DNA of 64,000 nucleotides from Streptomyces sp. GESEQ-4 (GCF_017948455.1 NZ_JAFFSU010000027.1:54148-118147), one strand, 5' to 3'. Shown: positions 17,418 to 27,326, counted from the first letter of the stretch. Notes: generated by a model from the sequence alone, not told the origin. Program-made: numbers and translations.

Positions 17418-18326
17418 TCAGCGGAAGGTGCCCTGCGACACCGAACCGGCGATCCGGCGCTGGAAGATGATGTACACGATCAGTACGGGCACCACCGTGA
17501 CCACGATCGCCGCGAACAGCGCACCGTAGTCGATGTCGTAGACCTGCGAGGACGCGTAGGCAGCCATCCCCTGGGTCAGGACCCACTTGTCCTGGTCGGT
17601 GTTGAGCGCCACGGGCAGCAGGAACTGGTTCCAAAGACCCAGGAAGTTGAAGATCGCCACCGCCGCCATGCCCGGACGGGCCATCGGCAGCATCACCTGG
17701 AAGAACGCCCGCCAGTCACCGGCGCCGTCGATCAACGCGGCCTCGTAGACGTCATGCGGCAGCGACCGGAAGAACGAATAGAGGAAGAACATCGTGAACG
17801 GCAGCGCGAACGCGACGTAGGTGAGGACGAGTCCCGGACGCGTGTTCAGGAGCCCGAAGTTCTGCAGCTGGAAGAAGAGCGGCACGATCGCCAGGAAGAC
17901 GGGGAAGGTCAGCCCGGCGAGCATCACGTAGTAGATCAGCCGGCGTCCGGGGAACTCGAACCGGGCCAGGATGTAGGCGCACATCGCGCCCAGCAGCATC
18001 ACCAGGAACAGCGCGGAGACAACGACGATCACCGAATTCAGGAAGTACTTCCCGATGTTCGCGTCGGTCCACGCGTGCTCGTAGTTCTCGAACCTCCAGC
18101 GATCCGGCAGCGCGAATGGCGACGACAAGATCTCGCTGGTCGACTTGAACGACGACACCAGCACCCACAGCATGGGCACAATCACGATCACGGACCACAG
18201 GATCAGCAGGGCGTGCGCGATCGTCGCGAACCTGCGGTCGCTGCTCGCGACGCCTCTCGTCAGCTTCCGGTCACTCGCCGGTTTCCGGTCGCTCGTCGTC
18301 TTCCGGTCGGCGGCTATGGCGCTCAC
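17418..18326 (-). CDS. ngcG: Carbohydrate ABC transporter permease, NgcG-like (MalG type)
   Basis: A 302-residue membrane protein. A charged N-terminus of 35 residues contains an SDRKxx triplet (TSDRKPASDRKL). Six membrane helices follow. The EAA coupling motif reads YEAALIDGAGDWRAFFQVMLPMARPG, characteristic of MalG-type permeases. It forms the membrane channel with NgcF. It starts at GTG 18326, overlapping the ngcF stop by four bases. Amino-sugar specificity is inferred from the NgcE-like binding protein and synteny; the ATPase (MsiK in Streptomyces) is encoded elsewhere. Confidence 0.83.
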   Translation of the reverse strand: MSAIAADRKTTSDRKPASDRKLTRGVASSDRRFATIAHALLILWSVIVIVPMLWVLVSSFKSTSEILSSPFALPDRWRFENYEHAWTDANIGKYFLNSVIVVVSALFLVMLLGAMCAYILARFEFPGRRLIYYVMLAGLTFPVFLAIVPLFFQLQNFGLLNTRPGLVLTYVAFALPFTMFFLYSFFRSLPHDVYEAALIDGAGDWRAFFQVMLPMARPGMAAVAIFNFLGLWNQFLLPVALNTDQDKWVLTQGMAAYASSQVYDIDYGALFAAIVVTVVPVLIVYIIFQRRIAGSVSQGTFR

Positions 18327-19384
18327 TGGGCACCTCCCTTGGCTGCAGCACGCCGAGCCCTGAACCCAGGCGCTTTCTTCTTGCCCTCACTCTCGCCGCC
18401 GCCCGTCAGGCGGTTGACGGTGAACACCAGCGCCGCGAACACCAGGGTGACGACGGCGAGGACGACCCCCATCGCGGTGGCATAGCCGAACTGCTGCTTG
18501 GCGAAAGCGACGTTGAACAGCCGCTGACTGATCGTCAGGGTCGAGTTGTTCGGTCCACCGTTCGGCAACATCGCCTGTACGTAGACGAACGCGTCGAGGG
18601 CGGCGATGCCCAGGTAGATGTACGCCGTCTGCACACTGTCCCGGATCGCCGGCAGGGTGACCGAGATCGTCATCCGGAACCGGCCGGCTCCGTCGATCCT
18701 GGCCGCCTCGTACAGCTCGGCGGGAACTCCCTTGATCGCGGCGATGAAGAGCACCGCGTAGAACCCGACGAGCCCCCAGACGATGACGAACATCAGGGCC
18801 GGCATGGCGCTCGACGTCTCGCCCAGCCAGGCGAACGTGTCGAACTGGTCGAGGCCGAGCGCGGTGAGGACGCCGTTGACCAGGCCGGCGTTCGGGTCGT
18901 ACATCTGCGCCCAGATCAGGCCGACGATGATCGCCGGCACGACGTAGGGGAAGAACGAGATGATCCGGTAGAACGACGCTCCCCGGATCCCTCGGACGGG
19001 GCCCTTGCTGGGCCCGCCCAGGGTGATGGCCACCGCGACCCCGAGGGAGAGCGTCAACGTCACCAACGGCACGAAGACCGCCAGCAACGCGACGTTGCGC
19101 AACGCCTTCAGGAAGATGTCGTCCTGGAACATCTTGGTGAAGTTGTCGAAGCCGACGAAGTTGTAGTCCGGGCTGAAGCCGCGCCAGTCGGTCATCCCCC
19201 AGTAGATCGCCTGGACGAAGGGGATCAGGACGAAGGTCACGAAGATGGCCAGCGGGACACCGAGGAACGCGAGGAAGAACGTCACCCGGTCGAAGGTGAG
19301 CTTGCGGCGTCGGGGCCGCCCGCCGCGAGCCGCCGGCGTCGGCCGACCGCTCGCGGTGTCGGAAATGGTGGTCGTGTCTTTCAT
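18323..19384 (-). CDS. ngcF: Carbohydrate ABC transporter permease, NgcF-like (MalF type)
   Basis: A 353-residue inner-membrane permease with about 30 basic cytosolic residues before the first span and six helices. The EAA loop is YEAARIDGAGRFRMTISVTLPAIRDS. Together with NgcG it makes the heterodimeric channel for the sugar delivered by the NgcE-like lipoprotein. It starts seven bases past the ngcE stop and ends overlapping ngcG, so all three are one operon read on the minus strand. No ATPase gene is present, as is common for Streptomyces oligosaccharide importers that share one ATPase. Confidence 0.83.
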   Translation of the reverse strand: MKDTTTISDTASGRPTPAARGGRPRRRKLTFDRVTFFLAFLGVPLAIFVTFVLIPFVQAIYWGMTDWRGFSPDYNFVGFDNFTKMFQDDIFLKALRNVALLAVFVPLVTLTLSLGVAVAITLGGPSKGPVRGIRGASFYRIISFFPYVVPAIIVGLIWAQMYDPNAGLVNGVLTALGLDQFDTFAWLGETSSAMPALMFVIVWGLVGFYAVLFIAAIKGVPAELYEAARIDGAGRFRMTISVTLPAIRDSVQTAYIYLGIAALDAFVYVQAMLPNGGPNNSTLTISQRLFNVAFAKQQFGYATAMGVVLAVVTLVFAALVFTVNRLTGGGESEGKKKAPGFRARRAAAKGGAQ

Positions 19385-19391
19385 CGCGGTG

Positions 19392-20798
19392 CTAGCTGAC
19401 CTTGATCTTGTCGACGGAGTCGTCTTCGCGGATCTTGTCGGAGATCTTCTGCAGAGCCGAGGTCAGGCCCTTGGCGTCGAGGTCACCGGAGAGGAACGAG
19501 TTCCACGGCACCAGCTGGTCGGTGTTCATGCCGTAGGCCTCGACGAAGTTGTAGGTGAAGATGTTGGTGCCGGCGGCCTCGAGCATCTTCGTCTGCGAGA
19601 CGAGGGCCGACGACCCGTAACCGTCGGCGGGCACGGTGCCCTTGACGATCGTCGGGGCCAGCTTCGTCTTGGAGAAGTTGGCGGCCGCCTTCTCCGACAG
19701 CATCGCCCGCAGCACTTCCTTGCCGCCGGCCGGGTTCTTGCCCTGCTTGGGCACGATGAACGGCTCGCCGGCGGCCGCGCGGAGCGCCTCGTAGGGCAGC
19801 TTCGGCTTGTCGGTGAGCGTCATCGACGGGAATCCGGTCATCTGGAAGTCCGCCTTGGTGGCCTTCTTCATCTCGTTCTCGATCCAGCCACCGGACGGGT
19901 AGAGCAGCGCCTTCTGGTCGTTGCTCCAGATCGCCTGCGCCTTCTGGAACTGGGTGCCGGAGCCACCGGGGACGAACATCTTCTCCTTGACCATGGTCTC
20001 CATGACCTTGATGACGCCCTGGATGGCCGGGTGCGACCAGCAGCCCTTCTCCAGGTTCTCCAGCGCGAGCCGGACCTCGTCGCCGCCCTCCTTGATCGCC
20101 GAGTCGATCAGGAGCGTGCGGTAGTAGGTCGCCGCCTCCTTGCCGTGGACGAAGAGGTACTTGCCCTTCTTCTTCGCCTTCTGGCCGAGGTCGAGCGCCT
20201 CATCCCACGTCTTCGGCGGGGTCCAGTTGTTCTCCTCGAAGAGCGTCTTCGAGTACCAGACGCCGTACACGGTCATCACGTAGTTGAGCGCGACGAACTT
20301 ATCCTTGAACGTACCGGGGTCCTTGACGCCGGGGTAGACCGTGTCGGCGATCTTCTTGCCCTCGTAGTTGTTCGCCTCGAAGACGTCGTCGAGCTCCTCG
20401 AGCTGGTCGAGAATGCCGAGGAAGCCGATCTGGTCCTCACCGGAGTTGTCGATGAGGTCCGGCGGATTGCCGCCGACGAACCGGGGCTGGAGCTCGGGAG
20501 CGATGTCGACGACCGGCTTGACCTGGACCTTGACGCCCTTGACCTGCTGGCCCATGACCGTGTTGGCGTAGTCGACATAGTCGGTGCCGTAACCGCCGTC
20601 GAAGATGGCCGCCTCGACCTTGGAGTTCTCGGCGACACCGAACGGGTTCTTGGCCCCCTTCTTGCCCTTCGCGCCGCCGCCACCGTTGTCGTTGCTGGAG
20701 GGAGAGCCACACGCAACCGCGAACGAACCCATGGCCGCAGTTGCGATCGCCCCACGCAGGAGCGTGCGCCTGTCAAGAGAGCCGGCACGAATGGTCAT
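19392..20798 (-). CDS. ngcE: N-acetylglucosamine/chitobiose-type ABC substrate-binding lipoprotein, NgcE-like
   Basis: A 468-residue lipoprotein starting at ATG 20798. The N-terminus has a Tat-like DRRTLLRG followed by a hydrophobic stretch and the lipobox AVAC (Cys30). The mature start KNPFGVAENSKVEAAIFDGG, the DNSGEDQIGF segment and GEPFIVPKQGKNPAGGKE match the NgcE family as I know it, binding N-acetylglucosamine and chitobiose. It heads the operon. The 643-base upstream region separates it from the divergent GH92 gene. Chitin-derived sugar uptake is therefore likely; other oligosaccharides are possible because NgcE paralogues occur. Confidence 0.8.
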   Translation of the reverse strand: MTIRAGSLDRRTLLRGAIATAAMGSFAVACGSPSSNDNGGGGAKGKKGAKNPFGVAENSKVEAAIFDGGYGTDYVDYANTVMGQQVKGVKVQVKPVVDIAPELQPRFVGGNPPDLIDNSGEDQIGFLGILDQLEELDDVFEANNYEGKKIADTVYPGVKDPGTFKDKFVALNYVMTVYGVWYSKTLFEENNWTPPKTWDEALDLGQKAKKKGKYLFVHGKEAATYYRTLLIDSAIKEGGDEVRLALENLEKGCWSHPAIQGVIKVMETMVKEKMFVPGGSGTQFQKAQAIWSNDQKALLYPSGGWIENEMKKATKADFQMTGFPSMTLTDKPKLPYEALRAAAGEPFIVPKQGKNPAGGKEVLRAMLSEKAAANFSKTKLAPTIVKGTVPADGYGSSALVSQTKMLEAAGTNIFTYNFVEAYGMNTDQLVPWNSFLSGDLDAKGLTSALQKISDKIREDDSVDKIKVS

Positions 20799-21404
20799 CT
20801 CTGCATCCTCACTGATCGATTGGATCTGTACGGGTTTGCTGCGTATGCGGCTGCCGGGCCAGGTTGGCCATGCGCTTGCCGCACTTCTCTTTGAGCGCGT
20901 CCTGGTGTGGGTTTCCGCCTGAGATGTCGGCGGAGATACACATCGGGGCGTTTCGCCGTCGTCTCGGAGCCGCTCGGCGGCACCGATGGTGATCAGCTGA
21001 GTGATGCCGGAAAAGCAGTCGCCGGGGCCAGAGCGACGGTCGCGCTCCACCTGATCAGATCGCGATGGCCTACGCCGGAAGTGGATCCCATGCTAAGTCC
21101 TCGCCTTCTCCAGGACTCAGGCGGTGAACCGGATCCTCCCGGCACCGCGGTCAGGTCAAGCAGGGTGGTGCAGGACGTTCGGATCGAGTGAATTGCCGAC
21201 AGGTATAGTCCACTTCCCGCCAACGGAGCAAGATCGAATGCAAGGTTGGCTGTTGGTCTTTTCCGAGTTGAGACCTCGCGGAAATATGAGCGGCCTGCAC
21301 CCTCCTTGCCGGATAAATCCTCGGGATTGCCCCCGAATGCCCCACCCAACACCCTTGACAGGCTTGGCCACTTGCGCCACTACTGGTCCTTGCACACCGA
21401 GATT
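20799..21404. other. Divergent intergenic region between ngcE and the GH92 gene
   Basis: About 600 bases without a convincing gene. It must hold the ngcE promoter (minus) and most of the GH92 promoter (plus). A TTGACA at 21355-21360 is a candidate -35 for GH92. A loose inverted pair GGTCTTTTCC...GAGTTGAGACC lies near 21257-21277. I did not find the 16-bp DasR box expected for amino-sugar genes. A few short open frames occur but lack ribosome sites and recognisable products. Confidence 0.5.
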
Positions 21405-21416
21405 GACAACGTTGTC
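21405..21416. promoter_or_regulatory. LacI-type operator before the GH92 gene
   Basis: GACAACGTTGTC is a perfect palindrome with the central CG typical of LacI/GalR operators. It sits 26 bases before the GH92 ATG and 45 bases after a TTGACA -35 candidate, overlapping the probable transcript start. A sugar-responsive repressor is likely; none is encoded nearby. Confidence 0.5.
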
Positions 21417-21441
21417 CAGGGTGCAGGGAGGGTGCTTGCTC

Positions 21442-24400
21442 ATGCAGCGCAGAAGTCGGCACAGATGGGGTTCGGCGGTCGTCGTGACGACCGCCTTTGC
21501 TTTGGCCGTCAGCTCGCAGGGGGTGGCGGTGGCGCTGCCCGGCGAGGCAGCAGCGGCCGACCGGGAGTTCGCCTCCTCGTTCGAGGCGGGCGATCCGGCG
21601 CCCGACTGGCTGAACACCGTCGACACCGCACCGGACGGCAGCAAGCGCGCCTCCGGTGTCGACGGCGGGTACAGCAGCGGCATTCCGGGCAATGTGACCG
21701 ACCATGTCACGGACGTCCGGGCCAGCGGGGAGAACACCGGCGCCGGCGAGGTGAAGGAGAACCTCGTCGACGGCGAGCCGAGCAGCAAGTGGCTGACCTT
21801 CGCGCCCACCGGCTGGGCGGAGTTCGATCTGGACGCGCCGGTCAAGGTGGTCACCTACGCGCTGACGTCGGCCAACGACCACGACGAGCGCGACCCGGTG
21901 GACTGGACCCTCAAGGGCTCCACGGACGGCACGAACTGGACCACCCTGGACACCCGCACCGGCGAATCCTTCGCCGAGCGGTTCCAGACGAAGACGTACG
22001 ACATCCCGGCAGCCAGTGTCGCCGAGTACCGGCACTTCCGGCTCGACGTGACCAAGAACAACGGCGCCTCGGACGCCCTCCAGCTCGCCGATGTCCAGTT
22101 CTCCACGGGCGGCGGTGGCGACCCGATCCCGCAGGACATGCTCTCGCTGGTCGACCGCGGCCCGAGCGGCTCGCCGACCGCGAAGTCGGGCGCGGGCTTC
22201 ACCGGCAAGCGGGCGCTGCGCTACGCCGGGCGGCACACCGCCGACGGGCAGGCGTACTCGTACAACAAGGTCTTCGACGTCGATGTGGCCGTCGGGCGCG
22301 ATACGCAGCTGTCGTACCGGATCTTCCCCTCCATGGCGGACGGTGACCGGGACTACGACGCCACCAACGTCTCCGTCGATCTCGCGTTCACGGACGGGAC
22401 GTATCTGAGCGACCTCAAGGCCACCGACCAGCACGGGTTCGCGCTGACGCCGCAGGGGCAGGGCGCGGCGAAGATCCTCTACGTGAACCAGTGGAACAAC
22501 GTGGCCTCGCGGATCGGGTCGGTCGCGGCCGGGAAGACCGTGGACCGGATCCTGGTGGCGTACGACTCCCCCAAGGGGCCGGCGAAGTTCCGGGGCTGGC
22601 TCGATGACGTGGCGCTGAAGGCCGTACCGCGGGAGAAGCCGAAGGCGCATCTGTCGGACTACGCGGTGACGACCCGCGGCACCAACTCCAGCGGTGGCTT
22701 CTCGCGCGGCAACAACTTCCCCGCGACGGCCGTTCCGCACGGGTTCAACTTCTGGACGCCGGTGACGAACGCGGGTTCGCTGAGCTGGCTCTACGACTAC
22801 GCACGCGGGAACAACGCCGACAACCTGCCGACGATCCAGGCGTTCAGCGCGAGCCATGAGCCCAGCCCCTGGATGGGCGACCGGCAGACCTTCCAGGTGA
22901 TGCCGTCCGCCGCGTCGGGTACGCCCGACAACGGCCGTGAGGCACGGGAGCTGGCCTTCCGGCACGAGAACGAGACCGCGCGGCCGTACTACTACGGGGT
23001 GCGTTTCGAGAACGGTCTCAAGACGGAGATGGCGCCGACCGACCATGCGGCGGTCATGCGCTTCACCTATCCCGGCGACGACGCGAGCGTCTTGTTCGAC
23101 AACGTCACCGACCAGGCGGGCCTGACGCTCGACAAGGAGACCGGCACCTTCACCGGTTACTCCGACGTGAAGTCGGGGCTGTCGACGGGCGCGACCCGGC
23201 TGTTCGTCTACGGGGTGTTCGACGCGCCGGTGACGGAGGGGACGTCGAGCGGGGTCAAGGGCTATCTGCGGTTCCAGCCCGGCGACGACCGGACCGTGAC
23301 CCTGCGGATCGCCACCTCCCTGATCAGTGTCGATCAGGCGAAGGACAACCTGCGGCAGGAGATCCCGGACGGCACGTCCTTCGACGCCGTGAAGTCGAAG
23401 GCCCAGCGGCAGTGGGACAGGATCCTCGGCAAGGTGGAGGTCGAGGGCGCGACGCCGGACCAGCTGACCACGCTGTACTCCAGCCTGTACCGGCTGTACC
23501 TGTACCCCAACTCCGGCTTCGAGAAGGTCGGTTCGAAGTACCAGTACGCCTCCCCGTTCTCGCCGATGCCGGGCCCGGACACCCCCACGCACACCGGCGC
23601 GAAGATCGTGGACGGCAAGGTGTACGTCAACAACGGTTTCTGGGACACGTATCGGACGACCTGGCCGGCCTACTCGCTGCTGACGCCCGGTCAGGCGGGT
23701 GAGATGGTCGACGGGTTCGTGCAGCAGTACAAGGACGGCGGCTGGACCTCCCGCTGGTCCTCGCCCGGGTACGCGGACCTGATGACCGGCACCTCGTCGG
23801 ACGTGGCCTTCGCGGACGCGTACGTCAAGGGCGTCGGCTTCGACGCGAAGTCGGCGTACGACGCGGCCGTCAAGAACGCCACGGTGGTGCCGCCCTCGTC
23901 CGGCGTGGGCCGCAAGGGCATGACCACCTCGCCGTTCCTCGGCTACACGAGCACCGAGACGCACGAGGGCCTGTCGTGGGCGCTGGAGGGCTATCTCAAC
24001 GACTACGGCATCGCTCGGATGGGCCGGAAGCTGTACGAGAAAACGGGCGAGAAGCGGTACAAGGAGGAGTCGGAGTACTTCCTCGACCGCGCCCAGGACT
24101 ACGTGAACCTCTTCGATTCCGAGGCCGGTTTCTTCCAGGGCCGCGACGCCAAGGGTGACTGGCGGGTCGAGTCGTCGAAGTACGACCCGAGGGTGTGGGG
24201 CTACGACTACACCGAGACCAACGGCTGGGGCTACGCGTTCACGGCCCCGCAGGACTCCCGCGGCCTCGCCAACCTCTACGGCGGGCGCGGCGGCCTCGGC
24301 GACAAGCTCGACGAGTATCTCGCCACCCCCGAGACGGCCTCGCCCGAGTTCGTCGGCTCCTACGGCGGAGTCATCCACGAGATGACGGAGGCACGGGACG

Positions 24401-25248
24401 TCCGGATGGGCATGTACGGGCACTCCAACCAGGTCGCCCACCACGCCCTCTACATGTACGACGCGGCCGGGCAGCCGTGGAAGACGCAGAAGAACGTCCG
24501 TGACGTGCTGTCCCGCCTCTACGTCGGCAGCGAGATCGGGCAGGGCTACCACGGCGACGAGGACAACGGCGAGCAGTCGGCCTGGTTCCTGTTCTCCGCG
24601 CTCGGCTTCTACCCGCTGGTGATGGGCAGCGGCGAATACGCCGTCGGCTCCCCGCTGTTCACCAAGGCGACGGTCCATCTGGAGAACGGCCGGGACCTGG
24701 TCGTCAAGGCGCCGAAGAACAACGCGAAGAACGTGTACGTGCAAGGGCTGAAGGTCAACGGGCGTCCCTGGACGTCGACTTCGCTGCCGCACTCGCTGAT
24801 CGCGAAGGGCGGAGTCCTGGAGTTCGACATGGGGCCGCGGCCCTCGCGATGGGGTACCGGGAAGAACGCGGCGCCCCCGTCGATCACCCAGGACGACGAG
24901 GTGCCGACGCCGCGTGCGGACGTGCTGAAGGGTGAGGGCGCCCTGTTCGACAACACGTCGGCCACGGAGGCGACGGTGACGTCGGTGGATCTGCCGGTCA
25001 CCGCGGGCGCGAAGGCCGTCCAGTACACGCTGACCTCCTCGGACCGGACGAAGGCGCCGACCGGCTGGACGCTCCAGGGCTCCTCGGACGGGACGAAGTG
25101 GCGCACGCTCGACCAGCGGTCGGGTGAGTCCTTCACGTGGGACAAGCAGACGCGCGCGTTCTCCGTGGGGCGGCCGGGTACGTACGAGAAGTACCGCCTG
25201 GTGCTGAACGGCGTGGCGACCGTCTCGGAGGTCGAACTGCTCGCCTGA
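21442..25248 (+). CDS. Secreted GH92 alpha-mannosidase with F5/8-type carbohydrate-binding modules
   Basis: A 1268-residue exported enzyme. ATG 21442 follows GGAGGG by nine bases and opens a signal peptide (RRSRHRWGS, then a hydrophobic core, cleaved near residue 36). A discoidin-like module follows (about 75-230, ending FRLDVTKNNGASDALQLADV). The GH92 catalytic region spans about 400-1130 with the family motifs NFWTPVTNAGSLSWLYDY, SLYRLYLYPN, FWDTYRTTWPAYSLL, THEGLSWALEGYLNDYGIA and GDEDNGEQSAWFLFSALGF. A second, truncated discoidin-like module ends the protein. GH92 enzymes are calcium-dependent exo-mannosidases acting on N-glycans or yeast mannan. It is followed after 35 bases by GH67. The mannosidase linkage preference cannot be read. 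Confidence 0.9.
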   Translation: MQRRSRHRWGSAVVVTTAFALAVSSQGVAVALPGEAAAADREFASSFEAGDPAPDWLNTVDTAPDGSKRASGVDGGYSSGIPGNVTDHVTDVRASGENTGAGEVKENLVDGEPSSKWLTFAPTGWAEFDLDAPVKVVTYALTSANDHDERDPVDWTLKGSTDGTNWTTLDTRTGESFAERFQTKTYDIPAASVAEYRHFRLDVTKNNGASDALQLADVQFSTGGGGDPIPQDMLSLVDRGPSGSPTAKSGAGFTGKRALRYAGRHTADGQAYSYNKVFDVDVAVGRDTQLSYRIFPSMADGDRDYDATNVSVDLAFTDGTYLSDLKATDQHGFALTPQGQGAAKILYVNQWNNVASRIGSVAAGKTVDRILVAYDSPKGPAKFRGWLDDVALKAVPREKPKAHLSDYAVTTRGTNSSGGFSRGNNFPATAVPHGFNFWTPVTNAGSLSWLYDYARGNNADNLPTIQAFSASHEPSPWMGDRQTFQVMPSAASGTPDNGREARELAFRHENETARPYYYGVRFENGLKTEMAPTDHAAVMRFTYPGDDASVLFDNVTDQAGLTLDKETGTFTGYSDVKSGLSTGATRLFVYGVFDAPVTEGTSSGVKGYLRFQPGDDRTVTLRIATSLISVDQAKDNLRQEIPDGTSFDAVKSKAQRQWDRILGKVEVEGATPDQLTTLYSSLYRLYLYPNSGFEKVGSKYQYASPFSPMPGPDTPTHTGAKIVDGKVYVNNGFWDTYRTTWPAYSLLTPGQAGEMVDGFVQQYKDGGWTSRWSSPGYADLMTGTSSDVAFADAYVKGVGFDAKSAYDAAVKNATVVPPSSGVGRKGMTTSPFLGYTSTETHEGLSWALEGYLNDYGIARMGRKLYEKTGEKRYKEESEYFLDRAQDYVNLFDSEAGFFQGRDAKGDWRVESSKYDPRVWGYDYTETNGWGYAFTAPQDSRGLANLYGGRGGLGDKLDEYLATPETASPEFVGSYGGVIHEMTEARDVRMGMYGHSNQVAHHALYMYDAAGQPWKTQKNVRDVLSRLYVGSEIGQGYHGDEDNGEQSAWFLFSALGFYPLVMGSGEYAVGSPLFTKATVHLENGRDLVVKAPKNNAKNVYVQGLKVNGRPWTSTSLPHSLIAKGGVLEFDMGPRPSRWGTGKNAAPPSITQDDEVPTPRADVLKGEGALFDNTSATEATVTSVDLPVTAGAKAVQYTLTSSDRTKAPTGWTLQGSSDGTKWRTLDQRSGESFTWDKQTRAFSVGRPGTYEKYRLVLNGVATVSEVELLA

Positions 25249-25283
25249 GCCGAGCAGTTGAGGAATCGAGGAGTTGAGGTCTC

Positions 25284-27299
25284 GTGCCGCTTCCCGTGCC
25301 CGTCCTCGCCGAGGGCGTCGACCCGGCCTGGCTGCCACCGGCCGCCTTCCGGCCGCTCGGCACCCGGCGGACCCTGATCCGCGGATCGGGTCTCCTGGTG
25401 GAGACGGTGCACGGTGAAGTGGCGGACGCCTGCGCCCGGTTCGGAGGTCGCGTGGACCGCGATCCCGGGCCGGGCGCGGGTGTGTCTTACGACCTGGTGC
25501 TCGAGTTGGAGCCGGGGCGCGGGGACCTCGGGGACGAGGAGTTCGTGTGCGGGCGTGAGAACGGTTGTACGACCGTCTCCGCGTCCGGGCAGTCCGGGTT
25601 GCTGTACGGCCTCTTCCACGTCGTCAGGCTCGGCGAGGACGCCTTCAGCGGCGACCGCGCCCGCGAGGTGCACCGCCCGGCCCTCGCGCTGCGCATGCTG
25701 GACCACTGGGACAACGTGGCCGTGCACCCGGTGATGGGGCAGGTGGAACGCGGTTACTCCGGCGGTTCGCTGTTCTGGGAGGACGGACGGGCGCGCGGAG
25801 ATCTGGAGCGCGTGCGGGCGTACGGCAGGCTGCTCGCGGCCTGTGGGATCAACGCCGTGGCCGTGAACAACGTCAATGTGCACAGGACCGAGGCGCGTCT
25901 GCTGACCGACCGGATCAGTGAAGTCGCCGCTCTGGCCGACGCGTTGCGGCCGTACGGGATCAGGACGCATCTGTCGGTGACGTTCGCCGCGCCGATCGTG
26001 CTCGGGGGTCTGGAGACGGCCGATCCGCTGGACGCGCGGGTTCGGGAGTGGTGGGCGCGGGCGACCGCCGAGGTGTACGCGGCGATACCGGACTTCGGCG
26101 GGTACGTGGTGAAGGCCGACTCGGAGGGGCAGCCGGGCCCGTTCGCGTACGGCCGCAGTCACGCGGACGGCGCGAACATGCTGGCCGCCGCGCTGGCTCC
26201 GCACGGCGGCACGGTGCACTGGCGGGCGTTCGTCTACAACCACCGCCAGGACTGGCGGGACCGTACGACGGACCGGGCGCGGGCGGCGTACGACCATTTC
26301 GTGCCGCTGGACGGGGAGTTCGCGGACAACGCGGTGCTCCAGGTGAAGCACGGGCCGATGGACTTCCAGGTGCGGGAACCGGTGTCGCCGGTGCTGGGCG
26401 CGATGCCGGGGACGCGGCTGGCGGTGGAGGTGCAGGCGACGCAGGAGTACACCGGTCAGCAGCGGCATGTGTGCTGGCTGGGGCCGATGTGGAGCGAGGT
26501 GCTGCGGTTCCGGCCGGAGGGTGGAACGAGCGGGGCGGGCAGGGCGGGTGGAGCGACCGTGGGGGACCTGGCCGGTGGTCTGGTCGCGGTATCCAACGTC
26601 GGCGACGATCCCTTCTGGACCGGGCATCCGCTCGCCCAGGCGAACCTCTACACGGTCGGCAGGCTCGCCTGGCAGCCGGACGCGGACCCGCACCGGCTGC
26701 TGGACGAGTGGATCGCGCTGACGTTCCCCGCCGCTCCCCCGCGGCTGGTCGCCGGGCTGCACAAGGTGCTCAAGGGCTCCTGGCGAACGTACGAGAAGTA
26801 CACCGCGCCGCTCGGCGTGGGCTTCATGGTGCAGCCCGGGCATCACTACGGCCCCAGCGTGGACGGCTACGAGTACAGCCCGTGGGGCACCTATCACTTC
26901 GCCGACCGGGACGGCATCGGCGTGGACCGCAGCGCGGCGACCGGCACCGGGTATGCGGCGCAGTACGCCAAGCCGTGGTCCGAGGTGTACGAGTCGCCGG
27001 ACACCTGCCCCGACGAGCTGCTGCTGTTCTTCCACCACATGTCGTACGGGCACATACTGCGCAGCGGCAAGACGGTGATCCAGCACATCTACGACACGCA
27101 TTTCGAGGGCGTGGCCGAGGTGGAGGAGGCCCGGGAGACCTGGGCCTCGCTCGTGGACCTGGTCGATCCGGCACGCCATGCGCGGGTCGCCGAGCGCTAC
27201 GAGGAGCAGTTGCGCTCGGCCCGGGAGTGGCGGGATCAGGTGAACAGCTACTTCTTCCGCAAGTCCGGTGTGGCCGACGCACATGGGCGCCGCATCTAG
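25284..27299 (+). CDS. GH67 alpha-glucuronidase
   Basis: A 671-residue enzyme starting at GTG 25284 without a signal peptide, so intracellular. It removes 4-O-methyl-glucuronic acid from the non-reducing end of aldouronic acids derived from glucuronoxylan. The general-acid Glu is residue 281 in KADSEGQPGP. The acidic base pair lies in LDGEFADN and DFQVREP. Further family segments are LRMLDHWDN, AVNNVNVH and NHRQDW. Length is near the family norm of about 680-700. It lies 35 bases after GH92, probably in one transcript. Its TAG stop (27297-27299) is eight bases from the right-end hairpin of the TnpB element. Confidence 0.93.
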   Translation: MPLPVPVLAEGVDPAWLPPAAFRPLGTRRTLIRGSGLLVETVHGEVADACARFGGRVDRDPGPGAGVSYDLVLELEPGRGDLGDEEFVCGRENGCTTVSASGQSGLLYGLFHVVRLGEDAFSGDRAREVHRPALALRMLDHWDNVAVHPVMGQVERGYSGGSLFWEDGRARGDLERVRAYGRLLAACGINAVAVNNVNVHRTEARLLTDRISEVAALADALRPYGIRTHLSVTFAAPIVLGGLETADPLDARVREWWARATAEVYAAIPDFGGYVVKADSEGQPGPFAYGRSHADGANMLAAALAPHGGTVHWRAFVYNHRQDWRDRTTDRARAAYDHFVPLDGEFADNAVLQVKHGPMDFQVREPVSPVLGAMPGTRLAVEVQATQEYTGQQRHVCWLGPMWSEVLRFRPEGGTSGAGRAGGATVGDLAGGLVAVSNVGDDPFWTGHPLAQANLYTVGRLAWQPDADPHRLLDEWIALTFPAAPPRLVAGLHKVLKGSWRTYEKYTAPLGVGFMVQPGHHYGPSVDGYEYSPWGTYHFADRDGIGVDRSAATGTGYAAQYAKPWSEVYESPDTCPDELLLFFHHMSYGHILRSGKTVIQHIYDTHFEGVAEVEEARETWASLVDLVDPARHARVAERYEEQLRSAREWRDQVNSYFFRKSGVADAHGRRI

Positions 27300-27306
27300 T
27301 CAACTA

Positions 27307-27326
27307 CCCAGCGCTAAAACGCTGGG
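27307..27326 (-). ncRNA. Right-end hairpin of the TnpB element, probable 3' end of its omega-RNA
   Basis: A 7-bp stem CCCAGCG/CGCTGGG with loop CTAAAA; the tnpB stop codon lies in the loop. IS605-family TnpB proteins use an RNA copied from the 3' end of tnpB and the element's right end as guide scaffold, with the guide taken from flanking DNA. By that rule the guide here would derive from the end of the GH67 gene, read on the minus strand from near 27300 downwards. Only the hairpin is marked; the scaffold probably extends to about 27450. No promoter or RNA evidence is available. Confidence 0.4.

Noticed and set aside
20993..21352. A 119-codon minus-strand frame between ngcE and GH92
   Set aside because: No ribosome site or homology-like features, and codon use is unlike neighbouring genes.
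20799..21441. DasR box for the NgcEFG-like operon
   Set aside because: No sequence close to the ACTGGTCTAGACCACT consensus is present.
21151..25338. A 1395-codon minus-strand open frame opposite GH92
   Set aside because: It mirrors the codon positions of the GH92 gene, has no ribosome site and its translation is low-complexity.
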